Source: Nemertoderma westbladi (taxonomy: Eukaryota; Xenacoelomorpha; Nemertodermatida; Nemertodermatidae). Taken from it: 62,000 bases of DNA. Below are positions 53,070 through 62,000 of this stretch, piece after piece. The notes under the pieces were generated by a model. It was not told where the DNA came from, did not search any database, and worked only from the letters and a program-made list of their open reading frames with translations. The position numbers and the translations under genes are program-made. The stretch spans positions 1 through 62,000 of the forward strand of contig JAUCBJ010001140.1 of the NCBI GenBank assembly GCA_032718475.1, in the 5' to 3' direction. How positions within the stretch are numbered: the first letter of the stretch is position 1; the number at the start of each line of letters is the position of its first letter.

Positions 53070-53590
53070 AGTGGGGGTTGGGGGGGTGCTTTTTTTGCCG
53101 AGTCAGCTCTCGGGGCAAATACCACACCCTGGTTTGCCATTCCACAGGGTGGGTGTCGCAATGGAGTCAGATATGAGGCCCATCACCCATATCTACTCTG
53201 GCGCACATGACCCACCATTGGCTGTTGCAGCTCATCTGCTGTGTCATGCCCTGTACCCTTGCTGCCAGGTGCAGGTCGCAGTGAAGTGCTCTCAGAGTGG
53301 ACATGAGAACATTCTACTCCTGACCAGCCATTGGTAGATCACCATCTGCCTGGTCAGGCCATATACCCCTGCAGCCAAGTATATGGGTCCTTAATCCAGA
53401 ACCAAGGGCGTCCTTATCCCAGAACGAAGGGGGTCCTAGTTACAGGACCAGATTTGCCCTAGTAAGAGGGTCTATGCAGCTACAGGTGGCACCTCCTTTA
53501 TGCTGCATGGAGGTGGCAAGTTTTCTTGATCAATGACCTAGAATACCTGACCTGACAGGGGAACACACAGGGACAGGGGAACGGAAAAAC
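53070..53590. other. GC-rich leader upstream of the LINE ORF2
   Basis: Different in composition from the AT-rich DNA to the right. Contains repeated text 'ccctg(t)acccttgctgccagg/ccctgcagccaag' and no domain-bearing ORF. Probably 5' UTR or degraded ORF1 of the LINE; the boundary near 53590 is approximate. Confidence 0.4.
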
Positions 53591-54689
53591 ACATTGTTAC
53601 AGTGGCATGCTATTTAAACCAAAACAATATACGAAAGTCAATTGCACAGGATAAGACCCAGTTATAAAATTATAAATTACATCCGACTGACTTATAGGCC
53701 AATTTGGTATTTTATTTTTGGTAGAATTTTTAAAATTGATAATCAAAACAATAATGATCTTGTAAAAGGAATGCAATAAACTACTTATAGAACAGAATAT
53801 CCACTCGCTTTTTGTATCGTTTCCTATTACAGATGTGTGACATACAACCTCTATAATTATTATATTATATCGCTTCCTATTACAGATGTGCGACATAGAA
53901 CCTCTATATAATTAGTTCCTCTGTTTGCTTTGAGATCGTTTACTCACTGGCCACATTGCTAATCAAACAACTCATCTGTCAGCCTTAGCCAAATGATAAT
54001 GTTACACATGTACCTCTGTGATTCAAATTGATAAAAAGTAGATCAATTTCTGCGGATGCATACATTATAGAAGACAATATTAAATTCCATCATTTATTGT
54101 GTGAGAAACCGATCATATGTATATCCATTCCAGTGGGGGAGGGGGGGGGGGTTACATACATTATGGTAACTATGTGCTACATGACAAACACATATTATAG
54201 TGCCATCCATTTTAATATTGCTTATCTTTATGGCCGTTTGTATTTGCATGTTAACCAACATGTGTTTCTGCAACAGACTTACATTAGTTCTTACCCTTAA
54301 GTCTGAAATCTGAAAACATAATACAGTTAGTGTAAACTTTATCACTGAAAGATTAACAAGAAAGTACAGCTTTCTTTGGACAAATGACAAAACTCTTACA
54401 ACTTATTTCCAGTGAAATCCCCCCAGAAAATATACACCCCAGTGGAAACTGTTACTAATTTTTCTGGAATTTAAGGAAACAAGGTTGAGATGACACCCGG
54501 CTATATTATGTAAACCATTATTTGAGTAATGAAAACATATCGGGCAGGACCCCTTGCAGAGCTGGAATATCGGACGACTGGAACGAGTGTATCGAATGAA
54601 CCACACACCACTACTGCTTAATTTATCTGTATTCAATTGGCGACATTCGAAGATAGTAATATTGTCTACCAAACTGCCCCACTATTTTT
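53591..54689. other. Gene-free AT-rich stretch
   Basis: Includes a tandem pair near 53808-53905 ('tcctattacagatgtg(t/c)gacata') and a G tract at 54135-54151. Short ORFs show no domain. Confidence 0.4.
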
Positions 54690-54930
54690 TGAAATATGGA
54701 ACGACATTTGCAGGTTTTCTTTGTAAATATCCGACCGAACCCACCACCCTCCCACATGTATATATTTTTAACTGATAAAATTTTCTTTATTAAATTAGAG
54801 ACATTAAAAAACTGGACAGTTATTACCCCCCCACCCTCCCTACTGCTTTTTAAATATGGAACGACATTTCCAGGTTTTATTTGTAAATTGCCGAACCCAC
54901 CCCCCTCCCATCATATATATATCTTTAAGG
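54690..54930. repeat. Tandem duplication, about 160-bp unit
   Basis: The text 'aatatggaacgacattt.cag' followed by Pro-rich 'cgaacccaccnccctccca' occurs at 54694-54765 and 54857-54915. A related piece continues right of the transposon at 57950-58020, so this is the target DNA of that insertion. Confidence 0.7.
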
Positions 54931-54947
54931 GGGGGGGGGGGGGTTAA
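54930..54947. repeat. Poly(G)-TTAA block at the left end of the transposon
   Basis: A G tract (54929-54943) runs into TTAA (54944-54947), then CCCCTTGAG. The outer flank just before it is CTTTAA. Confidence 0.9.
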
Positions 54948-57914
54948 CCCCTTGAGAGTGTATATTGAGTACTTTAAATGCTATTGGCTGTAACTTTTGA
55001 ACTAGACATTATGAGGGGTCATATTAGGTCTCATATGAAGGCTAATTAGTTGAATTTTTTTTTCAGAAATTTTTTTCTAGAAATTATGCATTCTAATTAG
55101 CCTAATTATGCATAAATTAACATAATTAATGAGATAAATATGAAAAAAATTAAATCGCATCTACTCCGCCATTTATGATTCGATTTGAAAAATTTTTTTT
55201 TGTTTTGTTCACAAGTAAGTCCTCTCAAAAATGAGTTGGGGAAATTTTCTAATTCTTCGTGGTTCTCGAGTTACAACGTCATCAGTATTTTTCAACGAAA
55301 AATGCCAAATTTTCACGTTTTTCGACTATAAAATCATCAATAACTTTTTTTCAACACAATATCTCAAAATTTCCCCAACTCATTTTTAAGCCTACCTGAA
55401 ACAAAAAACAGAATTGAAATTGGTTGAGAAATACCAAAGTAGATACAGATTATGTGAAAAAAAGTGACATTTTGAGAAAAATGGATGTAAAGTAAAAAAT
55501 TTAAAAAATTTGAATACATCAAGAGCGAGTTTGATTCTGAAGGTAGAAATGGTATCTATACCCGATATGTCGGCTACTGCGGTTTCAAAAAATTACTATT
55601 AACTTTATATTACTTTTATATTACAATTATAATTGGCAAACTGAAAGTAAATACCGGTATATACAGTATATATCGGTAATTAAAATCCGCCAGCATTATA
55701 GGATGATTTGTCTTGTGAGACTTTGGGTTTTTTAGAAGCTTTCAGAGACAGGCTCTTCCTAGCTCGTTTATAGTCCCTTCGTCGGCATCCTGTGGCCATT
55801 TGAGGCCCAGGTTTTAGCTTCAGTTTCCTTGATATAAGCTGGGTATCCGACGTGCCCCTATTGTGGACTAACGCTGTATAGTATGTATGGAATGATAGAG
55901 TTGCTTTACCCTGGAACTTATCCTTTCCCAGCCTACCCCATAGTCGTGAATGGATCGATTCGTTCTGGTTCTGCGTCATAGCAGGGAGACACCGCATTAT
56001 CAGTTCACGATTCGTGAGCCTCTCATAGACTGGCATAATATATTTATGCCATTCTTCCTTTATGAAGGGTTTGTTTTTATATTCCGGAATATCCTTTATA
56101 TACTTACACCATGATATGGGACAGTCCTTGTGCTGCTTTTTTGGGTCTTTGTAGGCTGTATAATGATGGACTGCTGCTTTTACCTCAATAATTATTGTAT
56201 CCAGGAGTGCTTCCAACTCTTTGCTTGATAAAGTTTTGTAGTCAATATCGGCAACATGGGAGACGATAGTGTTCCTGTAGAAACTACTGAGCTGGTAGAT
56301 CTTTTTTTGGGTCATTCCACCGATGCCGCCAAGCTTGTGGGCTTTTCTCACGTTTTCGAGTCCATGAGTCATTCGTTTGGCCACATGGTTTATGCATTCT
56401 AGCTTCTCCACAGGATAGTCGGGGCCATATGGAGGGTTGTCTCTCAACTCAGCAAATACTGAACTATCTCCATCACTGAGAAGCTCTTTGTATCTAAGTT
56501 GGTGTCTCTCAACTGAACGGCCCCACATCTGCTTTGCTGCAAATGTCTCCATGGCAGCACTACTGCCAGAATAATTCATATCACATTTATGATCGGGAAC
56601 ATTCCTTAGTTTGCTGTACTTCCTACAAATATTGCAGGACTTAGACACAATAAACACATCTAACACAGAGCCAGTTGTTGCGGACATCACAAAGCAGATA
56701 CAGTACAGAGAGGTATGACCACGTTTCTGCCATGTACCGTCAATCGTAACTGCCACATTATATATAGAGTCAACATTGGTATCTGAATCATCGGCCGCCA
56801 TGGTAGTCCATAGTTTCTGACCCTCGTTCGACGCATTTCCAAGAAATAACTTTTCGACAACATCGCTAATTGTCGAGATATAGCTGGACCACCTTATCCT
56901 TGAGACTGGCATTGACGATTCAAAAACTTCAGAATAGATTTCAGCGCTATTATGACTTCCCCCCATCACAAGGAATGCGAGAACAGTTCGCATATTTATC
57001 AACCGGGCACCTTTGTTTGAATTGGCTTGAGAAACATTTTGAAGGTTGTATTGAAAGGAACAGTTATTACAGGACAGTTTTAGTGAGAAGAAATATCCCC
57101 GTGTAATATTCCGAGATATGTCCAAATGTCCAGAACACAGGTGGTTGTGTACCGCATCCAAACTGTTCTTCAGTGAAGAAAACTCCATCACACAATGCCC
57201 CTCATAGTCATCCACAATGGGAGCGAGCAGGTTATCTCCCCGTAATCCGATTCGATCCGTGGTTAAACTCCGTGGTCTCTTTTTCTGTTCCCGTAAGGAG
57301 TTGGTTACCTGCTCAGCTCCAGTCTGTTGGGTGCTAGTTCCACATTCCGGCACCACTTCCCCCCCTGTTGTGTCCCGCAGTGGTTGCTCACTTCTAATGG
57401 AAACGGTACCAGTACCTGTTTCCGAACCCAACACCGCCAGTGATCCTGATTCCGAAACATCCTGTGCTTCGATTTTGGTACTGAACTCCGCCAAATCTTC
57501 CCTTCCTCGATCGTTTAGGTATTTTCGGCATATTATCACAAATTTACATTACAATACTTGCAGTAGGTCTACCTGCAGGTTTGATCAGATATTTTACACA
57601 TAGGCCTACCAACTGCCCTATATACAGTAGAATAGCCTAGCCCTGCCTAGCCTTTCTCAACAACATTTCAAAATTCCCGCCGGATTATATAGCTATTAAT
57701 ATTGGTATGGTTTTACGTTTTCAATGTCAAAATGGAGAATTTGTGCAAAAAATGAAAATTTGCATATAATTAGGCCGATTTAGCTCCAATTAAACGCTTA
57801 TATCTTTTGAACTAGAAAAGATACAGAAAAAACGAAGGCAGCTCTGGATCCGCCTTGAAATTTTGAGCCAGAATCGGTAAAAAAATTATTTTTGAATATT
57901 TGAACCCCAAAGGG
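54948..57914 (-). mobile_element. TTAA-flanked DNA transposon with Mutator-like/Kolobok-type transposase
   Basis: Left end TTAA-CCCCTTGAG and right end (complement) TTAA-CCCTTTGGGG form short inverted ends with TTAA. Outside each lies a G tract (C on the right) and then a further TTAA: left CTTTAA-G15-TTAA, right TTAA-C20-TTAA. The true element may therefore extend to the outer TTAAs and have poly(G)-TTAACCCYTT ends. Inside is one long minus-strand transposase. Kolobok and piggyBac are the known TTAA-targeting superfamilies; the transposase is not piggyBac-like. Confidence 0.75.
55680..57539 (-). CDS. DDE transposase, Mutator-like (Kolobok-type)
   Basis: About 619 open codons from a GTG; there is no ATG near the start and a stop lies four codons upstream, so a 5' exon or lost start is likely. 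The N-terminal 110 residues are Ser/Thr-rich. Core: VAVTIDGTWQKRGHTSLYCI (first Asp), a CNICRKYSK zinc-binding-like pair, NYSGSSAAMETFAAKQMWGR, RHQLRYKELLSDGDSSVFAE (second Asp), LECINHVAKRMTHGL, HKDCPISWCKY and MTQNQNESIHSRLWGR (Glu). This order is that of the animal 'Mutator-like transposase domain' proteins. Known function: cut-and-paste transposition. The C-terminus is Lys/Arg-rich. No internal stop, so it may be active. No THAP finger is seen. Confidence 0.82.
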   Translation of the reverse strand: MIICRKYLNDRGREDLAEFSTKIEAQDVSESGSLAVLGSETGTGTVSIRSEQPLRDTTGGEVVPECGTSTQQTGAEQVTNSLREQKKRPRSLTTDRIGLRGDNLLAPIVDDYEGHCVMEFSSLKNSLDAVHNHLCSGHLDISRNITRGYFFSLKLSCNNCSFQYNLQNVSQANSNKGARLINMRTVLAFLVMGGSHNSAEIYSEVFESSMPVSRIRWSSYISTISDVVEKLFLGNASNEGQKLWTTMAADDSDTNVDSIYNVAVTIDGTWQKRGHTSLYCICFVMSATTGSVLDVFIVSKSCNICRKYSKLRNVPDHKCDMNYSGSSAAMETFAAKQMWGRSVERHQLRYKELLSDGDSSVFAELRDNPPYGPDYPVEKLECINHVAKRMTHGLENVRKAHKLGGIGGMTQKKIYQLSSFYRNTIVSHVADIDYKTLSSKELEALLDTIIIEVKAAVHHYTAYKDPKKQHKDCPISWCKYIKDIPEYKNKPFIKEEWHKYIMPVYERLTNRELIMRCLPAMTQNQNESIHSRLWGRLGKDKFQGKATLSFHTYYTALVHNRGTSDTQLISRKLKLKPGPQMATGCRRRDYKRARKSLSLKASKKPKVSQDKSSYNAGGF

Positions 57915-57938
57915 TTAACCCCCCCCCCCCCCCCCCCC
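57915..57938. repeat. TTAA-poly(C) block at the right end of the transposon
   Basis: TTAA (57915-57918) is followed by 20 C and then TTAACTG, the mirror image of the left end block. Confidence 0.9.
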
Positions 57939-57939
57939 C

Positions 57940-59974
57940 TTAACTGTTTGATTTATCTATATTAATTAGAGATATTCGCTATTTAATATATAGGAATTTA
58001 TTGTCCCCCCATCCGCCCTACTGATTTATCAAATAATTAATAAGATTCGAGAGACTGTATTGTCGACGAAGTGAAGGCCAACCATATTTAGGGACTGTAA
58101 ACTATATGGAATGTCTCAACCCACCCACGTTGCCATTAGTACAACTCTTGAATGCAGACCATTACTCACTGTCATCATGCAGTTGGTTACAGCAGACAGT
58201 TAGGTAATGAGAATACATAATTATAGAAAAACAAATTGTATATTTATTCATTGAATATAATATATTTCTAAAAGTACCGACATAGTAAATGTTTTCATAT
58301 ATACAACGTAGTAATAAGTTACAATTTGTAGTGGAATAAGAGTCAATACTGGGGTTTGATAAAGATTTTTAAGTTCTTTGTATCGTATGGTATACATACA
58401 TATTGATTAGGGCGGCCTTCACCAACTAACGAATTGTTGACTCAAATTTTTCCATTACCAAATTGTAACTTATTACTCAATTAATATAAAATAAAGTTAG
58501 ATGTACTGAATTAGATAGAAAAATCAATGAAATACCAAAATATAATTTGGAAATGAGAGTCATTTTGTGAATGTTTGTCACACTTGATAACAGCTGATCA
58601 CAAAATACCTCTCACGTTCTAGTAACCATGGGTTACACGATATGTGAAAATAATTGAAAAATGTACAACTGAATACTTATAAAATATGCAATTTTAGTTG
58701 AGATATAATTGTAAATATTCAGAAAGATTAATAAAAAAAGGGTAATAATGTTTCTAAAATATTAATTGGACGCGCTCAATGAAATTTTGAACATCCCTTT
58801 TGTATAATATACTTCTAGTCTGGGCTGTTAATATTGAGAAAATTAAATTTTAATAATAATTTTCTAAAATGCAATACAATGTACATTGCGATGAATGTAC
58901 AATATATCTTTGTTTTCATTGAGGATTGAATTTATAATTTTTTTTCAATTTAAGATTGTGTGAGAAATGTTCACACTTAGTGAACCACCAGTGCTGTAAA
59001 ATAAGTCAGTAATCATAAACGTATCACACTATGATTAAATATATGCATGGAAACTAAATTCGCATATGCAATAAACATTACCTTTGTTTAGGAGCATAAA
59101 AAAACTGCAATATATTTAATTGATTAATTGGATGCCGTTTATTGTTTTGGTTACTGTGACTTCAATGATATTAGCTATCTTTCCTTTAACTTTTAGTAAT
59201 GTATCCAATTACATGTTGGCGAAATTCAATACCACGTTTAATACTTTTATGATTACCCAAAATTTGCGATTATGAAATATTATCCAATAGATAATATAAA
59301 AAAAGTTTCTAGATAAAATAGAAACTGTCTGACTGATAATTACAGCCAAGTTTCCTATATCATTGCACGAAAGTTGTAATCGCGCAAATATGAATGAATA
59401 CTCAAAGTGGATATATGAAATAAAGAAATTATGTACAAGTAAGAGTTACGCAATACGGCAGCCAATCATAACAATAATTCAGCCCTATAAAAATAAATAC
59501 CAGAATAATATTCTGAAATATCCCACCTTTTGGAACAGAGAATAAATATAAAGTGAAAGATATAAATTGTGAAAGAATTAATATCCTTATTATCTGATAT
59601 TTCTTATAAAACTTATGAATAATAATGCAGCTACCATGGCTACTGAGCTATGTATGGATGCTGGTGGTGGTCAGCTGATTGTGGAATTGTCATCTTGTGC
59701 AAGAAGCACGCGTGCCTGGTCAGGGTCTCCCTTCAACTGTATATTGTTGGTTATAGTTTAATCTCAGATGACAAATATAAAACTTTTGAAAATATACTAA
59801 AATATTATTAGGTCTAATTTGTTTATAACAGAAAACTGCATAGACCCCAAAGACATATTGTGTTATATATACAGCATGATAAAAAATTAAACATAATTAA
59901 AATATATAGAGGACCTACATTAGCCATGAATTTATCTCTTGCTACAAATGAAACCATAATTTAACATGTGATTT
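57940..59974. other. Gene-free AT-rich stretch
   Basis: The first 80 bp are related to 54780-54860 (target DNA). The remainder is AT-rich with no domain; a 60-codon ORF at 59363-59545 has no recognisable feature. Confidence 0.45.
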
Positions 59975-60166
59975 GGTAAGTCATTAGTGCAGCGCGACCC
60001 CGCGCCCGGGTAAGACATTAGTGCAGCGTGACCCCGCGCCCGGGTAAGACATTAGTGCAGCATGGCCCCGTGCCCGGGTAAGACATTAGTGCAGCATGGC
60101 CCTGTGCCCGGGTAAGAAATTAGTGCAGCATGGCCCTGTGCCCGGGTAAGACATTAGTGCAGCGTG
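59975..60166. repeat. 34-bp minisatellite, about 5.7 copies
   Basis: Units GGTAAGACATTAGTGCAGCG plus TGACCCCGCGCCC start at 59975, 60009, 60043, 60077, 60111 and 60145. CpG-containing units on the left (CGCGCC) become TG-containing on the right (TGTGCC), as expected if methylated CpGs decayed. Confidence 0.95.
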
Positions 60167-60175
60167 CCTCTTATT

Positions 60176-60463
60176 GGAGGCAACTACATGCTCCTCTTAA
60201 CTGGAAAAAAGAAGAGAGATTCAATGTACCAGAAGCAACAAGGAAGTTCATGTCTACCGGACGAATCCAGAAAGCTCTCCATTCTGTACTTAAATAGACT
60301 GGTCGGGTGTTTCAAGGAAATGTGTAGTAAGTATCCCATATGTACGCTGTACGGTACCCCACACGATTGTAATCTTAATATGGAACAATGTCTAACAATG
60401 TTAGAAGCAATGTCCAACTTTACTTTTGTTAAATTCTATATATATTTGGTTTACCAAGCCTGA
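60176..60463 (+). other. Unrecognised short ORF
   Basis: About 90 codons from the ATG near 60188 (MLLLTGKKKRDSMYQKQQGS… to FYIYLVYQA). Contains several Cys and the phrase LYGTPHDCNL but no domain I recognise. It follows the 34-bp minisatellite directly. Coding status is uncertain. Confidence 0.2.
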
Positions 60464-61189
60464 AGAGAACCCTACAAGATGTTGGATTCTAGAACAAACT
60501 AATATTTATATAAACTTGCTGGTAGGAGCACATAATGTTCTAGAACTCGTGATAATTATAATTTTCATATTAAATTGACGAGTGGAGTAAATAACGAAAA
60601 TGGCGAAAACATTATGCTCGCTTTTTAATTTATTTTCTGAGGAGAGAAATAAAATAATGTTATATCTATAAATAAACCAATTTAAATTGTTGCACGATTC
60701 ATGAATAAAGGAATATCTATATTAAAACTTCCGAAACGTATTTTTTAGAGAAATATGGCCTCCGACCTCCCCTATAGCCATACCTTGCACCACCAAACGA
60801 ACAATATGATATCAATTAGTCATTAAAAGTTTTTGATTTTTATATTTTTAAGTCTATTTTTGTATATTTACATTTGATCATAAATACATCTAATTTAAAT
60901 TAATGGACAAAACCATTTTCGGTTGACAAAGTTATCACGAAAAAGTTTAAAAAATACCAAATGTTGCAAAAGTTGGGACAAATACATTATAAAAATGTCA
61001 TTATTATAATGAATTAATTTTATTAATTAATGGTAGCTTCATTAATGTGTATATTTATAACGGTTTTCAAAGGTATTGTGTATAATTTAAAACACATTTT
61101 TACAGCTATTCTTGTCCATTGCAAGACAGATAGTGATAGTCCATTACGAGACAGAAAATACTCGCGGTACATTACCACTTACGAATCAG
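60464..61189. other. Gene-free AT-rich stretch
   Basis: No coding signal or repeat of note. Confidence 0.45.
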
Positions 61190-61483
61190 ATACTAGTTGA
61201 TGTACATGGTATACTAGTTGATGTACATGGTATACTAGTTGATGTACATGGTATACTAGTTGATGTACATGGTATACTAGTTGATGTACATGGTATACTA
61301 GTTGATGTACATGGTATACTAGTTGATGTACATGGTATACTAGTTGATGTACATGGTATACTAGTTGATGTACATGGTATACTAGTTGATGTACATGGTA
61401 TACTAGTTGATGTACATGGTATACTAGTTGATGTACATGGTATACTAGTTGATGTACATGGTATACTAGTTGATGTACATGGT
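61190..61483. repeat. 21-bp minisatellite, 14 copies, no visible differences
   Basis: Exactly 14 x 21 bp of ATACTAGTTGATGTACATGGT with no differences between copies that I can see. In frame it translates as (ILVDVHG)14 within an ORF at 61112-61525. The uniformity implies very recent expansion or an assembly effect. Confidence 0.97.
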
Positions 61484-62000
61484 ATACAACTATTCGAAGA
61501 CTATCATATTTATAAATTTGATTAATTTTCTGTTAACTTTTGAAACATTTGGTGTGAATATTTGAGTTTTTAGAGTAGAAAATGAATTGAAAATGGTTCC
61601 TAACTAACACTCATTTCCATGGGAGGAACACAATCATTATTCACGGACACCATATTATATATTTTATATTCTTGACCGAGATGGGAATTAGACGGCCGGC
61701 CTTTAAAGTAATTTGACACGAAAAAAATAGAAGAAAACTTATTTTTCTTCTAGAAACGTAAGACACAATTACAATAATATAAATATTCCCGGGTAGACGC
61801 TACCCTGAAGAATATAATATAATGTAAATCTGTCTGTACCGTATAGGCCTATACTTTTAGATACAATACGAATACATTTAGACATATCCACCCGTCTAAG
61901 ATGGATAATACATAGCAATACTATTTATTATTTGGCAACTTATGTACCGGTTGGTAAGGTTTAGCTGCGATTTATGTATTAAAGGACGTCTGGAAACGCA
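61484..62000. other. Gene-free stretch to the window end
   Basis: AT-rich. A small hairpin GGGTAGaCGCTACCC lies at 61790-61804. No coding signal. Confidence 0.4.

Noticed and set aside
59975-61483. Regular repeat arrays that might be taken for CRISPR
   Set aside because: Units are directly adjacent with no spacers, and the DNA is eukaryotic.
61112-61525. 137-codon ORF with (ILVDVHG)14
   Set aside because: A 21-bp satellite is a multiple of three and keeps any frame without a stop open. The flanking codons show no domain.

Overview
The window reads as nuclear DNA of an animal, most likely a marine invertebrate. There are no operons, ribosome binding sites or dense gene arrays. Instead it holds intron-type splice signals, AT-rich spacers, many satellites and microsatellites, and animal transposon families (P element, piggyBac, Harbinger, Penelope-like, several LINEs, a TTAA-targeting Mutator-like/Kolobok-type element, Polinton-type DNA polymerase). 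I cannot name the species. Very long poly(dG)/poly(dC) tracts recur across the whole window. Almost every recognisable coding region is transposon- or virus-derived and many are broken.

Layout. 1-9.96 kb: a gag-like zinc-knuckle ORF entering from the left edge, a decayed HECT-domain ORF, a convergent DD34E integrase whose 5' part was split by a LINE and then copied by a 526-bp tandem duplication, a 39-bp minisatellite, and a second decayed LINE. 9.9-13.8 kb: a degraded two-repeat TATA-binding-protein-like sequence, a diverged direct repeat enclosing a small GTSF1-type CHHC zinc-finger ORF, and a 530-bp hexamer satellite. 14.1-22.3 kb: a non-autonomous TTAA element carrying a 1-kb minisatellite, a three-copy acidic repeat, a Harbinger transposase fragment, a Myb/SANT-like ORF, and an internally deleted piggyBac. 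23.9-27.1 kb: a long minus-strand graveyard of a Polinton/adintovirus-type protein-primed DNA polymerase B, seen only when all frames are read together. 27.2-35.2 kb: poly(G)-ended repeats, two LINE fragments and a gag/LTR remnant.

36.3-49.1 kb is the most structured part. A minus-strand gene of probably three exons (5' leader exon near 49.04-49.1 kb, coding exons 48755-48556 and 44300-36496) is split inside its last exon by a 7-kb insertion flanked by TTAA. Removing the insertion rejoins the reading frame exactly. The insertion itself contains a MITE and a 4.8-kb P element (perfect 8-bp target duplication, 92-bp terminal inverted repeats), and the P element contains a LINE with its own target duplication. 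That gives four nested layers. The second intron of the split gene contains a Penelope-like element and a 20-bp minisatellite. 49.6-53.1 kb is a nearly full-length endonuclease-RT LINE. 54.9-57.9 kb is a transposon whose ends are poly(G)-TTAA blocks and which encodes a 619-codon transposase. The last 4 kb is AT-rich with two clean minisatellites (34 bp x 6; 21 bp x 14).

The genes do not form a pathway; the window records repeated insertion, duplication and decay. Possible exceptions with cellular interest are the split three-exon gene, the GTSF1-like ORF (a piRNA-pathway family) and the TBP-like relic. ORF starts quoted by simple translation are often TTG/GTG; true ATGs are given where I could place them.
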